A program made the translations under genes and the position numbers. Below, piece by piece: positions 32,114 to 45,304 of a stretch of DNA of 64,000 bases (positions are counted from its first letter, which is position 1; each line of letters starts with the position of its first letter). This DNA is from Corythucha ciliata. Lineage: Eukaryota > Arthropoda > Insecta > Hemiptera > Tingidae. The notes beneath the pieces were generated by a model, which searched no databases, had not been told where the DNA came from, and saw only the letters and a program-made list of their open reading frames with translations. The stretch spans positions 42,656,164 to 42,720,163 of the forward strand of contig CM075941.1 in NCBI GenBank assembly GCA_038030265.1, in the 5' to 3' direction.

Positions 32114-34839
32114 AGTAAACAATAAAGAATGTGTTACTCAAGAAATTAGTTAATGACCTAATATCTAGGCTTTTCCCACAAAGCCTGATCTCCCACTTTG
32201 CCGGTAACATCTATACTATATTCAAAGAGCGGAATCCGTGGCCTTGGAGTCCTTTAAATCACATTACTCGATGGGGAAACTCATGGTAGTCCCAGCGTCC
32301 AACAATTCGGCCCCGCCAAATAAGTCAATGATCAGCGTCCTCTTCCATCTTTGCTCCACTGCTATAAGGTACTAACCGCATTTCCAGCACAGGCGCGTGT
32401 ATCCGCCGACCTAAATACACAGCGGCGGCGTCCTCCCTTAACAAACAAAATATTCCTTTTCAAATTAATTTCAGCCGCCTTTATTTGTCTTTACATAAAA
32501 ACCTTGTTTGTCGAATATCGCAATTTTCAATGTCAAATACAGGTTGGCGTCCCAATTTTCAAATCACCCACGCTTTTTAAAACACCCCCATCCCCCCCCC
32601 CACCAAAAAACCTTTAAAAGGTTCAGCTTTTTGGGTACCGGAGTTTGTTGGTTTTTTGTCTATTCTCTCTCTCAGTTGTTTGTTGTTTGATTAGCTGGTT
32701 CACAAGGACTCCCTCACTGTTCATATACCCGAAGGAAGTTTTGGCCACCTTCAATTACAAGCTTTCCTTTCCTTCCAAGTTTTTTCTTCTTCTTCTTCTT
32801 GTTCTTCTTCCACCGCAGGAACCACAAACACTTGAGAAACCTTTTTGTGTTGGTTTAGACCATCTCTTTACACCCAATTCGAATGGGTGGCACTCGAAGT
32901 GTGTGGTTGGGGGAGAGAGGAACTGGCTCTTCTGTTCTTGTTTTGTAGTTCTGCGGTTTTTTCGATTGTGTTGTTTTTTTTTTCTATTTCATTTTTTTTT
33001 TCTCTCTCTGTACACTGTATTTTGTGGGGCACGAACACCCTCCCCCCCCTCGTTCCGGGCGTTTCAGAGAGAAAATTTAAAATTGAAAATCCACCGTCAA
33101 ACCGAGAAAAGTTTGTAGGTTTCCTGTTTATCATTGCATAACGAACCGACCCTTGAACTTTTATGGATAAACTTTACGTCACAAAGCGTACCCCTATTAG
33201 ATGGATCAAGCGGGGAAGTTTGAAAGAAAAAGGTGTGTCTACCGTTACCAATTATTAAATTATGGCTTTTTAAGCCATAATTGGCCTGGACAAGATATTT
33301 CTTTTTTAAGTTTTCCGCACTGTCGTGTTTGACAAGAAGATGTGAAAATTGTTCTATGCTGACAAGCTTTGTACCCTCCCTCACTCCAGCGTTCTGCAAT
33401 GATGGGCCTGGAAAAGTGATGCTCTTCCTGTTGTTTTGTCTTTGGTATTTTCTCTTTGCAAGGATGTTTTTTGTTGTTCTTAAAATAAAGAAAAAAGAGA
33501 GAGAGAGAGCTAAGTTGGACGAGCTAAAGGAATTCTGTAACAAGGCGGCGGCGAATCTGAAGAGAGAATGATCGAAAATGGGGTGGTGAAGAGTTTCGCG
33601 GGAAGTGGCTGTGGCATGGATCAGAGGGGACGACGGACAATAAGATGAGAACACCCACCCCCCTCACCATCCAATACCCATCTCCTTAACACGCCACAAA
33701 ACCCTCCTTTGTCACATTGCGAGGACATAAATATTTTCAAATGCCTATCCCCACACCCAAACACCGGGGGGGGGGGGGGATTTCTGGTACCCCATTACAA
33801 GGAATTTCCCCCTCTTACACCACAACCACTACCTTGACCGTTTCACGGAAAAGATATAAAAATTTTAATCGCTGAAATGAACGGCGTTAACGTTGTTTCA
33901 TTCTTTATTAATTGGTCGTCGATCAACTCTCGTGAAATGAAATTCAAGCCCCCACCCCCCCACCCTTTCCCACAACCAAAAATTCTTCCTGTTTTCCCAC
34001 AGCTCACCTTTTTTTAACCTAAAGTTATAAATTCCTTTTTTGGTTTTTCACTTTTATCCCACCTCCACCCCCTCCCTCCCATCGGCACCGTCAACTGTAT
34101 TTGTCTCACACTTTTTGCCCTCAAATAAAGGCAATCTTTTTTTCCGACTCAATTTTTTAAAGAAGCAGTTTTTTTTATGCTGAAAAACCTTCTTCTTTTT
34201 CAGTAAAAAAGACTTGGAAGGTTGAATAGGCGTCATCGGGGGGGGGGGGAAGGAAAGGAAGTTTAACGAAGTGTGAAAACGTCTGTTAAATACCTTGCTA
34301 CATTTGCATATAAATTCGGAAAAAAAGGAAACTTTGTAAAAAAAAAAAAAAAAAAAATAAGCTAACCAAATAAAGCCTTGAAAAGACTTCCCCTCTCCAC
34401 CCAACGACCATACGACACAACCCCTAAAGTCTCTTCTGTTCTCTTAGTGGTAGCAAATAAAGAGACATTTGTCAAAAAAGGTAGGCAACCCCCTGTAAGA
34501 CTTGGAAACCCCGCCAAACCCGAACGAACGTCTTTCCTCCTTCTTCATGCTTTCAATAGTTGAAAAGGTCAAGAAACTTGAAAGATTTTCTAATGAAAAA
34601 AAAAATTGTTTTAATTAGAGCAAATACCATAAGAAGAAGCAGTTAAACGATTCCCTTTTTTCTTGACTGAGCGAGCCTTCAAATAACGGCGTTCTCAGTC
34701 TGGATAAGAGAGGAGAAGAAATGAAAGGATCAAGACATTGTGGTTGTACGCTTCTATTTAATGAACAATCTCAGAATTGAAAAAATTTATTCTTATTTAT
34801 AGAGTCGGGGAGAAGATTCTAGCGGTATAATTAGCGTTT
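32114..34839. other. gene-free stretch
   Basis: Pyrimidine- and purine-rich low-complexity sequence with no recognisable gene. It contains TTC/CTT repeats near 32785-32812, T runs near 32975-33000, a G14 run near 33766-33779, a G12 run near 34238-34249 and A runs near 34339-34357. Open frames here are compositional. Confidence 0.6.
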
Positions 34840-35250
34840 AAGGCGAAAGGGGATGACAAGTGTGCAAGTGAGAGGGAATATAGGCGCTGCGGCGGCACTC
34901 CTCACGGCTCCAAAAATGGTCCGATTTTAATTTTGAAAAATGCATTTTATTCGGGTACTAAATCTACAATTCGCGTTGTTAACCTTTTTTTAGATTTCAC
35001 CTCGTAACCCATAAATCAGACAAACAAAATCTCGATTTTTTATAAATTTGGAAAAATCATGTACAGCCCAGTTGTAGGATAAGTTACTGACTCCAGAACA
35101 TTTTTTAGATTCACGATCGGGTAACAATTAGCGCCCGAAACAGAAAAATCGTGAATACAATAGAAAACCCCTGCGCGCCACCAACCAATGGGTGGGTGTT
35201 GGAAAGAGAGACTCCTACTTCAACACTGCACTTGCGGTCAAGGTCACTTG
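34840..35250 (+). repeat. left arm of a 400-base inverted repeat
   Basis: The block runs from GGCGAAAGGGG through GCGGCGGCACTCCTCACGG and CATGTACAGCCCAGTTGTAG to GCGGTCAAGGTCAC. It reappears inverted at 38985-39376. Similarity is high in the middle and weaker at the outer edge. Confidence 0.85.
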
Positions 35251-35434
35251 TCACATTATGCGGTGTTGCCACGTCTATTTCAGGAAATTTCAGCTTATCA
35301 TTGTTGAAGTTGCGCAGGTTGAGATACGGTGACTTATTTTCTCAAGAGATCAATGGGACCTAAAAATCTGTGAACACCGTGTATAATAAAAAAAGGAAAT
35401 AACTTTAGGTCCGTTCTAGGTTCGTTCTTTTCTT

Positions 35435-35690
35435 TAGGTCCGTTTTGCTAGAGCTGCACTAGTGTAGAAAGTAATGTGATCTCATTGACTTATTTTGAAA
35501 AATTAAACGAAACCAAATGATTTTCTTCAAAAGTGTAGCACTCGCCAAACAATGGAACGGACCTATTGCTTCGGGAGTGCTACACTTTTGAAGAAAGTCA
35601 TCTCGTTTCATTACATTTTTCAAAATAATTCAACGAGATCACATGTCTCTCTACACTGGTGCAGCACTAGCAAATCAATGGAAGAGACCT
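35435..35690. repeat. palindromic foldback element with AGGTC ends
   Basis: The left arm, from AGGTCCGTTTTGCTAG to TTCAAAAGTGTAGCACTC, is imperfectly repeated in inverse from GTGCTACACTTTTGAAG to GAAGAGACCT. A spacer of about 30 bases contains another AATGGAACGGACCT copy. A fragment of the same sequence lies at about 35915-35955. Confidence 0.75.
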
Positions 35691-36242
35691 TTTGATTTCG
35701 ACTTTAGAGTTTCCCTGTTTTCTCGCGTTCCACGTTTTTATTTCATTGTGAATAAATCCAATTTTATTATTTAACCGTTCAGTTTCTCTACAAATTGGTG
35801 ACTTGATTCAATCTGAGCGAACCACAACGAGGGCTTGTCCGCCCAAAACCGGCGGTAGTTCGGCTGATACCTACTAGGTAGGCAGCTTCTTGTTGCACGG
35901 GTGCTCCCTTGACTTCCTTCAAAAGTGTAGCACTCAAGAAACAATGAACCGGACAGAAATAACAACAAGGAAACAATCATGGGTGTAGCTAGAGATGGGC
36001 AGGAATAGGCAGCTCCCCACCCCTAGATTCGAAAGCGCAGATTTAGTGGCCCACCCCTAAATAAATTCTGGAAGTATAAATCCTTCAGGACAATCACATT
36101 GTGTTTCGTCGGTGCTCACTAAAAAAATCATTTCCCGGATTTCGCTATTAAAAAATCAATTTCGCGAATTTCTCACGGATGACATAATATTCAGATACCA
36201 ATTTCGCCGTTTTTGCGTCATAAAATACCCCTATCGCAGACC

Positions 36243-37960
36243 GACGTGGATTCAGGATTTGCCAAGGGAGGGGCTAAAGAAAAGGTGTGCTTCCATCTAC
36301 TAGAAAAATGGCTTGACAGCCATTTGCTGCCGAAAAGTAGTTAAAACTAGCTATCCCCACTATAAAAACGGCACTATAAACTAACTAAACTCGCGCCCAA
36401 AAATACAAAACCGACGATTCGAATTTGAAAATAGGTAAGTTGACATGGCGCGCCCTAAAAATAGCTAAACTGGCGATTGGTGAACTTCTAAAAAAGCCTG
36501 AAAAGATCAATTTTCTCGCTCCGAAAGTAGCTAAATCGACCTTTAAGCGCGCTAGAAATGGTCAAACTGTCCATTCTCGTGATTAATGTGACCAAATACG
36601 CGATTTTGGGTTGACGGACTAATTATCGAGGTCCTGAAAGCGGCCAAAATGGTTTCACGCGCCCTGGAAATGCCTAAAAAGATTATTCCTGCCCTGAAAA
36701 AGGCAAAATTGACAATCGTGGAGTGGTCAAACTTTCATGGCCTTGGCTTGATGGACTATTTGAAGTTTTGAACCCTAAAAATTGCTAATAAACTGACTTT
36801 ACGAGCTCTAAAAATGGATAAACTGACGAATCGCGCTCTAAAATGCCTGAATAGGTGACTCCGGCCCTGAAATTGGCAAAATCGGCCATTCGAGCGCCGT
36901 GAATGGCCAAGTTGACCGTTCTCGCCTTGGCTTGAGACGTACTATTCGCGCCTATAACAGGGAAAACTGACTCTATGTGCCCTAAAAATAACAATTATTG
37001 CTATTCAAGCCTTGAAATCGTCAATACTGACCCTACGTGCCCTGAAAACAGCTAAATGGGCGATTTATTAGCGCCTTGATGATGCCTAAACAGGCAATTC
37101 CCGCGCTTAAAAATGTCCAAACTGGCCTTAGCGCCCAGAAAAGGATTGAGCTGCCATTCTCGCTCTAAAAAACGGCTAAACTGGCAATTCCTGCTCTAAA
37201 AACGGCAAAACTGACCATTCGGACCCTTAAATGGCAAATCTGACTATTCATGCCATGAAAATTTCACACTAGCTATTAATCCATGTAAATGACCATAATG
37301 ACAAATTGTGCATTAGAAATGGCAAACTGACTATTCGCACTCTATGATAAGGCAAAACTGACTGTTCAGGCTCTAAATTAGCGGGGAACATGGCATACTA
37401 TTATTAATCAACGCTTTATAAATTGTCAATTTTAGCCTCCAAACTGATCATTTGCGCCCTTCACGGAGGCTACAGATGGTGCAAATGGCGATTTGTGTCT
37501 TTCAAAAAATGGCTATTTGCTCAACAAAGTACAAAATGGCCAAACATGGCTATTCGCGACTTAAACCGGTAAGCTGACCACTGGTGTTTACGCACTTGAA
37601 CATGGGCCGTCCCCACAGCACCAATTGGCTGACCCCCCCCCCCCTATCCCTTCACCAGCATTGGTTACCCGCAGCCAGAAGGACTTGATACACATACACT
37701 GACCACTGTCGTGCTATAAAATTGCTTGCCTGGAGCCTGGCTAATCACGCCCTAAAAGTGGCTAAACAAACCCTTTCGTGCCCGAGAAACGGCGAAATTT
37801 AACATTCATACATTGCCTAACTGAGCCTCCTCGCAATGGAAAATGGAAAATAATGGGTCTTGAAACTTCAGACAATTCATGCCCTAAACGTAGCCAAACT
37901 GAATAAACTTTAATTTTGGGTCGAAACTCGTCAGTTGTGTTATAAAATTGCCTGTTTTGC
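36243..37960 (+). repeat. degenerate ~30-base tandem array, family 2
   Basis: Diverged units of the form GCCCTAAAAATGGCTAAACT followed by GACCATTCGC. The array opens with a module (GTGGATTCAGGATTTG then GGGAGGGGCT then TTGACAGCCA) that also opens or interrupts the related array at 53035 and 53988. No coding sequence. Confidence 0.85.
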
Positions 37961-38640
37961 GGTAGAACCGTCAAATTTGGTTTTGGTGTGAAATCGCCAG
38001 TTTTTATAGTGACATCTTCAGTTGGTGAGGGCGGGCGGTAACACGTCAGCTTTTTTGTACGTTTTTTGAGTAAAATCTCCTCTTGAGGGATAGAATCGGC
38101 AGTTTTGAATGCAGAGTGTTCGGTTTAGGTAAGATCATTCGTTTTTCATCAGTTTGGGTTAAACCCTTTAGTTTTAGGGTGAAATCATCAGTTTTTTTGG
38201 GGGGGTAAGGCCTTTGGTTTTAAAATTGCCAGTTGCGCTGTGAAATCTTTAGTTTGGGCGTAAAAACTTCGGCTTTGGCGTAAAATCGTCAGTTTTGAAG
38301 TAAAATATTCAGTTATATGTGTATTCAAATCTTCAGTTTTAGCTTTAAAAAACGTCAGTTCTGAGTTAAAATCGATATTTTGTTAAGAAATGTTGGAGTG
38401 TTACGTCTCTCAGACAAAACGTTGATGAAAAGTCGGACACCCAGTATATTTGAGTGCCAAGCCCCTTTTCTAAATGTATCGATTTCCGGGGAAAACATTG
38501 TCAGTTTTTGGATAGGAAATCAGGAATAAAAGACTAAAACCGATAGTTTCCCAACGATTAAGTTAGTTTTTGATGGATTACAACCTTTAGTGTGAAAACT
38601 CAGTTTCCGGGGAAGAATTTGACGATTTATTGCGACTACT
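37960..38640 (+). repeat. degenerate ~25-base tandem array, family 3
   Basis: Units of the form GTGAAATCGTCAGTTTTAGG or TAAAATCTTCAGTTTTGGCG follow directly after family 2. The CAGTTT core is close to the complement of the AAACTG core of family 2, so the two may be related by inversion. Copies are strongly diverged. Confidence 0.7.
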
Positions 38641-38984
38641 TCAGATTTAATGAACTACCAGTTCTTTTGCTGGGGTCCCTAGAACATCCGACGTATTCTG
38701 CCCACCATTTAGCAACATTCAGCTACATCGCATGTATCACATATTTTATATGCATGCGCTGGTCGCTGAGCTCTACCCTATGCACCTTATCATTTGGGCA
38801 GGATACCAAATTACCAATGATATTTTACTCAAGCCTAATAAATGAGGTTTTACTATTAATAAAGTTATACACAGGACACCGGGCATTCGACAGTGATTCG
38901 CCGGAATCACTTTAAATGTATAACATTATTGTTTTAGCGTGAAAAAAGAAGAGATAGAGAACAAAAAACACGACCTGCGAGGTG

Positions 38985-39376
38985 AATGAGACGTGACCTT
39001 GACTGCAAGTAAGAGTCCCTCTTTCCCATGGTAGGTGGCGCGCGTGGGGGTGTTCTATTGTATTCACGATTTTTCTGTTTCGGGCGCTAATTATTATCCG
39101 ATCTTGAATCTAAAAAATGTTTTGGAAACAGTGACTTATCCTACAACTGGGCTGTACATGATTTTCCCAAAGTTATAAAAAAATCGATATTTTGTGTGTC
39201 TGATTTTTGGGTTACGAGGTGAAATCTAAAAAAAGGTAAACGATGCGAATTGTAGATTAAGTACCCGAGTAAAATCCATTTTTCAAAATGAAAATCGGAC
39301 CATTTTTGGAGCCGTGAGGAGTGCCGCCGCATCCGCGAATGTTTCGCGCGCGCACGCTTGGCAACCCCTTTCGCCT
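38985..39376 (-). repeat. right arm of the 400-base inverted repeat
   Basis: Inverted partner of 34840-35250, about 3.7 kb apart at the inner edges. It includes CTACAACTGGGCTGTACATG and CCGTGAGGAGTGCCGCCGC. Arms and interior together cover about 4.5 kb. Confidence 0.85.
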
Positions 39377-42300
39377 TCGGTCGTGCCTTTAACAGTGTTC
39401 CTCTCGGAACTGTCAATTTGGTCAAATTTGTTTTTTCGAGCCTGAAAAAAAAATGCTATAGATTCAGACTGAGAGTTAGTGTGCAGGTGTAGTCTTGTTT
39501 TTTTTTTTTTTTAAGCCTTCAGAAGTGTGAAACCTAAAACCTTGTCATTTTGTTAGCGGCGGTACACTACTCAATGCACGAGAGTAGTTTTGTGAGTGAA
39601 GATCACTTATCGGGTTGTCGTTAAAAGACGAGAGAGACAGAGTGAGTGTGTACAGCGATGATGGGACGTGAGGGGGGGGGGAGAAAAATACCATCTGCAT
39701 TTCTCGTGTGTCCTAGTTCTCAGAACTCGACTTATTATTGCTCTTCCCCTCCCACGACACTTTTCAACCTTTTGTTAGTGAAGCAATTAATTTTTTTTTT
39801 CGCGATTGTTCAGTAACCCGAATCCGTTTTTTGCTGAGATTGTGTAGAAGGGAAGGGGGGTGACAGGAGGGACGCAATAGCAGCAGATTGCGACCAGGAG
39901 AATATGGGCAACACAAAAAAAATTATAGATCTTAAAGTGTTTTGTTTCATAGGACACGACGAGATTGAAAGAATGAACATTGGGGGGGGAGGGTTTTGTG
40001 ATTGTGTGTGTTCGAGTGAGGTGCAGGGGAAGGGGATAATCGACCGGAAGGTTCAAATCTCCGGTTTCAGAGTAGATTTTTTGGTGTAAACCACTAAAGT
40101 GAGCAGTAAAATACAGCGCGACAGCTTTTAACTCTTTTTAACAAGTCCAAGATAAAAACTGGGAAATATTTCCAACTTTCCTATATATGCATAGCAAGGA
40201 TTCTAGGAATTGAGTGGATTCGCTTGAGATTCGTGCCTCGATGAATCGCGACTACCACTTAAACCCTCCCAGGCAATGTATTTCTTGTAAATAAACTAAG
40301 TGTACCAGCAAGAATCTCTAAGTTTTTGCCGGGAACAAAGAAAAACAGGCGAAAAAACTATTTTGATCAATCGAAAAGCCTTTTTTTCAATTAAAATCCC
40401 TTGTAATTCTCCCATCTAATCAGCTCACATTGAGTCCTCGGGAGCCTTTTGTAATTGATCGTCTCGTTTAATGCTCTGTATCTCTTTTTTTTTGCCCCAT
40501 TCTAAAAACTTTGCCGCCGGGCTGCGTCTTACCCCTCCCCCTCATCTAAAATCCAGCGACAGCGACCTTCCTTCGTTCCAACAACTATTTTCGCATGCCT
40601 TCACGTTCTTTTATTTTGTCGAGAGACAGTCCCTCTTGATCGGTCTGTTCAGTGTTCAGTTCCAGCCCCTTTCCCATCCCCTCCCCCCCACCCACCAACC
40701 ACTATGGTGAACATCATCACCAACGAGGCAAAGACGAGCTTGTTTCCATCTTATTTTCAACGACTTCTCCTTTTTAATATTATTCTGGTTCGCTATCAGT
40801 TGCAAACCATCTCAAGAAGAACGTCATAACGGTTGAGTGTGATGTTGGGTTGGAGGTGGGTGGGGGGGGGGTCGAATAAAAATGTCGCCTGTCACAGAAG
40901 GGTGTCTCTTCCCTCTCCCACCCTTCGAACCATTGAGTTCTCAAAATGATTCTTTCTTTTCTATGACCTGCTTCGTAATAACAAGTTAATAACGTTGGGT
41001 GGATGAGGAAATGGTGCGGGTTGGTGCTCTTTAGGGCTGAGAAAACGCCACATCTTGAGCGAAAAAAAAAAAAAAAAAAGGTTGATTGCACACCAGCTGA
41101 CTGTGTGCGCCTGATGATGTGGAGTTCGAGCTTGTGAAGAGGGGGGTGGGGGTGTACAGATGAGTGAAATTTTGCCGCCTCACTTCGGGGAGGTGGAAGC
41201 AAATTATTAGACTCCCCCCTCGCAGCCTGTGAATGGCATGTGAGGGAGATTGGTTGCAGGGATTGTGCCTTCACGGGCTTTTTATAACTCCGAGATACCA
41301 CCATCCTAGGCCGTCCACCACTCCTTGAGTTGTACGGAGGTTGTCAAGTGACTGTCAATTCCATATGTCTCTACGGTCTATGCTATCAGAAACCGACAGA
41401 CGCGAGACTCGGTGTTTCAAAAGGGATTTTTGGGAACGATTTGGGAACTCAGTCCGTCATCGCCCTTTCTTGGAAGTCGTACGACTTCCACTGCGCTTAT
41501 ACCAGCAGGAGATAGGAAGAGCCGCTTTGATTCGATGCCGGCGAAATTAACCTCCCACCACCACCATCACAACCTTGCTCATCCCAAAACAAAAAAGGCG
41601 TAACAAATGAGTTCTCCCTGAAATGTTTCACGGTAAAGAAAAATCGCCCAACATACAAAAGTGTATCGAATCGCATATTTCTGAAACATAATGCGATGAT
41701 ATGTCATTTGTAATTTATTCCCCCAAAAAACTAATTATAGCTAAACCGAAAGATTGGAATGACAAAAAAAAGGGTTCGCCCGGGGGTCGAGGGATGAAGA
41801 TCTGGGTCCCCTTTTTTTTTCATGTATACAGTCGTGAGGTCGAAACGTTATCAATAATTAATGAGATGAAAAGGAAGGATAAGGAAATAATAACAATAAC
41901 GGCCCGACGGAGGCACAGACTCTGTGGGGTACAAATGTCACGACCTGATAAAGCATAAGGTCGACACTTCCTCCCCCTAGCATGGCCCAGATAAGTAAAT
42001 ACATTACGAGGGAGGTGAGCATCATGAGCAAATTCTTGTCGTGTTTGAATTACTACCTAATTTTGCGAATAATTGACTTAAATCTTGATTACCTCCTCAA
42101 AACATGGTGAGGAGGGGTGTCATAAATTATTAAGATGGAAAATTCGCCCAAAAGAGACAAAAGGTAGAATCCTTTTCTTAAGATTAAAGCAGGATAATCA
42201 GTTCTTTACAAGCTAAATAAGTAAAATATCAAAAATTTACGGCTACCCATCCAGGTACACAGTCTGACAGGTTTCATTTTACACGACTAAATGATGCCAA

Positions 42301-44117
42301 TTTGTCGTCTCGGTTGAAACAGTAAGATTGTATTTTTGACTAACGCTGATAAGATTCTTAACTAAAAGCAATAACTTTAAAAACAAAAGACTTGAGAGAA
42401 AACGTGTTCCTCCTACCCCACCACCTGTAAACTTCCTCATCCGAGTCACTCACGCCAGGAGTCATCAAAATGAGTTGAACGATTCACGTGAAAGATAAAT
42501 CTGAACGGCGAGGGGCACCCGAAGACCCCGAATTTTAGAGAGTTGAGGCACGAGCTCTAGCACCCCGCCCATTGAGAGGCCCCAATTAAACGAAGTGGCG
42601 CATTTTGAACTGCTTGTATTTTCTCTCGCATCTTGGGGGGGACCAAAAAAAAAAAAAATATGGAGGAAAAATATGCCACCCTCTTCCCCGCATCACTATG
42701 CACGCGCACATATTTTCTGTTCCTTTATTTTTAAGTACAAGAAATGTTGATTCTCCCTTATTTATAGCCAAATACAATCCTATACGGGCTAAGAGGATTA
42801 CTACTGGACTAAAAAAAGCCTTATTTCCAGCCAGTCCCATAAATCGCTTCGTGAACCCGAATTTCGGGTACCGGAAACGCGTTGAAATAATTTATATTAT
42901 TGCGAGCACTCCCCTCTTCCACATTTTTCTTGAACGCTCAACTTATTCGACGGTGTCAGTTATGAACGAGTAGCCGTGCGGGAATGGTGTTGGAGTGGAG
43001 GGACTGGACAATAATATGTAGATGAGATATTGCCTCATAAATGATGTGCCCACTAATAGTTTTTTTTTTTGTTCTCCCTCACTGAATGAAAGAAAGAGAG
43101 AGGAAAAAAAGGTGTCACACTTTGACCACTGAAGTAGGCAAAGTGGGGTAGGTGATAGAATGATTTGGGAGGGGGGGGGGAGAGTTAATTTAAAACTTCA
43201 GGCATTCTCGAGAGTAGTTAAAAGTAATAAGCCATTAAATCATGTCGGGGTGAAGAGAAAAACCTGTAACAACCCGATATTTATGAGCTCCATTTGCATT
43301 GATTAGGATGAGGTATAGGGCTCTGGAAACTAAATTTGAAAGAAAGAAAAAGAGAAAAAAAAAGTTGGAAGAAGAGAGATCCGGCAACCTAGGCAGCATC
43401 CCCCCCCCCCAATGACACCACTCATCATCTTACAACCTCCTACTACCCCTATCTTTCATTCGATGAACACACTATTATGTATATCATAGAGATGGCTCGA
43501 GAATTACATGTCCCAAGGGCTATTAAGGGGGGAAATCATAGCGAGTGAGTCGGCCCGCGGCTTAAGACAGAGACAGCTGATGGGGAACCTAATCGCTTCT
43601 GTCTGGTGGCCTCGTGCTTTTTTTTACAACTTTTAATTTTTCATCCATCTAGTACGATTTCTTATCGTGTAAAAGCGGTGAATTCATTTAAATTGTTGTT
43701 CAATTTTGCCTAATTCTATTCAGACCAGCTTGTATGCCATTAAGCTATCATTTATAACATTTTTTTTTTTCCTTCCATGAGTTCCATGTCTCCCCGTATT
43801 TAGTGATTGTAGTCCCCTCCCCCTTTTATCTCAAAACACATTCACACCTACACTTTCCCTATTGCAGTTCTATAAATTTCCCCTCGCTTCTGCGCCCGAA
43901 TGAGTGGTGGTGGGCACAATTTCAAGTTTCTTGGGAGAAGCACACGCGACCATAGAGCGAATTTGTGGGTATTTTGGGGCTAAGTATAGCGAATTTAATG
44001 CACAGAGCTACCAATTTCATGAGCTGACAGCAACTCTGCTGTCGTATTTCAAAACAATTAACCAAGTTTAAGTACCGGAATCTCAGACCCTTTGGCTTGA
44101 GAGTTCGGTACTGAATA
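39377..44117. other. gene-free stretch
   Basis: No recognisable gene. It contains G10 runs near 39671-39681, 40861-40871 and 43171-43180, a C11 run near 43400-43410, and A or T runs near 39500, 41062-41079, 42645-42658 and 43060. The short frames have no domain. Confidence 0.6.
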
Positions 44118-44130
44118 TTGACGGGTAATT

Positions 44131-44497
44131 AATTGAGTTTAGACGACCCTGTCTCGGACATTTATGGGACTACTCCCCCTTCACCGCACCACCCTAGTCA
44201 CAACTGTGAATTCGAGGAAGTGGGGAAGGCTGAATATAAAGAAATTAAACTTGAAATGAAATACTTACTTGTTTGAGTTCCGAGAAAAAATTGCTTCCAA
44301 GGTGGGATTCGAACACACGGACCTCCTGGTTTCGTGGCAGGTGCTCTAACCACTGAGCCAATTGGGGAATCCACGCGTAGTGCGAATCTACCCGGGAGAA
44401 ATCTGCGGTGCGGTGAGGGGGAATAATCCCATAATTGTCCGAGACAGGGTCGTCTAAACTCAATTAATTAATTGATTATCGGACGCGTAAAGAAAAT
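44131..44497 (-). mobile_element. tRNA-headed SINE-like element with inverted terminal arms
   Basis: A 13-base direct repeat, TTGACGGGTAATT, flanks the element at 44118-44130 and 44498-44510. The arms 44131-44191 and 44404-44465 are about 60 bases long and inverted, starting AATTGAGTTTAGACGACCCT. Between them, on the minus strand, is a tRNA-like region. A truncated relative lies at 9322-9490. The target-duplication length fits retroposition; the inverted arms are unusual for a SINE. Confidence 0.8.
44295..44369 (-). pseudogene. tRNA-like sequence inside the SINE-like element
   Basis: 75 bases on the minus strand fold as a degenerate tRNA. The A box TGGCTCAGTGG and the B box GTTCGAATCC are intact. 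The D arm (GGCTC/GAGC) and T arm are recognisable, the anticodon stem is CCTG/CAGG, and the loop would give CGA. The acceptor stem pairs only at its first four positions and position 33 is A, so it is a tRNA relic serving as a polymerase III promoter rather than a working tRNA. Confidence 0.75.
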
Positions 44498-44510
44498 TTG
44501 ACGGGTAATT

Positions 44511-45300
44511 TTTGCTGGTCATTCGGGTCCTTCGGTCTAACATTAAGAAAAAACTTGATTCTGGAGGATTTTAAATCCTTTAAATGACGCCATTCACTCC
44601 TAAAAATTCTGTCGGCGGATTTCAGGGGGGCTATAGGGACTTAGCCCCCCCCCCCTATTTGGTTGTATTAAGCCCATCCCCCCAAGATATTTATTCTGAA
44701 GCCCCTCTTCTATCATTTGACAAAAATCGCTCATCGCAGAATACTCATGGTTCCACACGCTCATCACGAACCTCTCCCCCCCCCCCGATACCATGTCAAC
44801 GTCCGTTCCAGGGCTGGAGCTCATCGCTCACAAAGCTGAGGGAGCATCCTCCCCCCCCCCCACCAAAACGGAATGGATAATCGATTTGCCGCAAACGTAG
44901 ATCCACGGAATGTATGGGTTAAGGAGCTGAACCAGCGAAATTGGGGGTTTTAATGAGCCAGCCCAGAAAAACTGCTTATTTGCATGAGCCGTGCCTCACA
45001 AAATTGCTTTTCGAATGAGCCAAAAATTAGTTTTTGGTGCAGTGAAATCCGTGAAACTGCCTTTTTTTAGGTCCAACCAGTGCCGTGATATTTGTTTGTT
45101 TTTTCAGGGGTTAAACACAAAAACTGTACCTTCAGAATGGGTCAGCAGCGCGAAATTATGCTTTATTGTAGCAGCGAAACCTATACAAAGTTGTCTTTTT
45201 GGGGCGAACCTGTCCCGCTAAACCGGGTTTTAATGAGTCAAATCCGTGAGCGGGCTAGCACGAGGAAGTATTGCAAATCTCTCCTCCATACAAACGCGTT
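44511..45300. other. gene-free stretch with short diverged repeats
   Basis: C11 runs near 44644-44654, 44776-44786 and 44851-44861. From about 44920 to 45240 there are diverged units of the form GCGAAATTG...AATGAGCC, a pattern also seen near 46720-46850. No gene is seen. Confidence 0.5.
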
Positions 45301-45304
45301 TCTG

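Noticed and set aside
33097..33654. 185-residue minus-strand open frame
   Set aside because: Low-complexity purine/pyrimidine composition on both strands gives overlapping open frames; no domain is visible.
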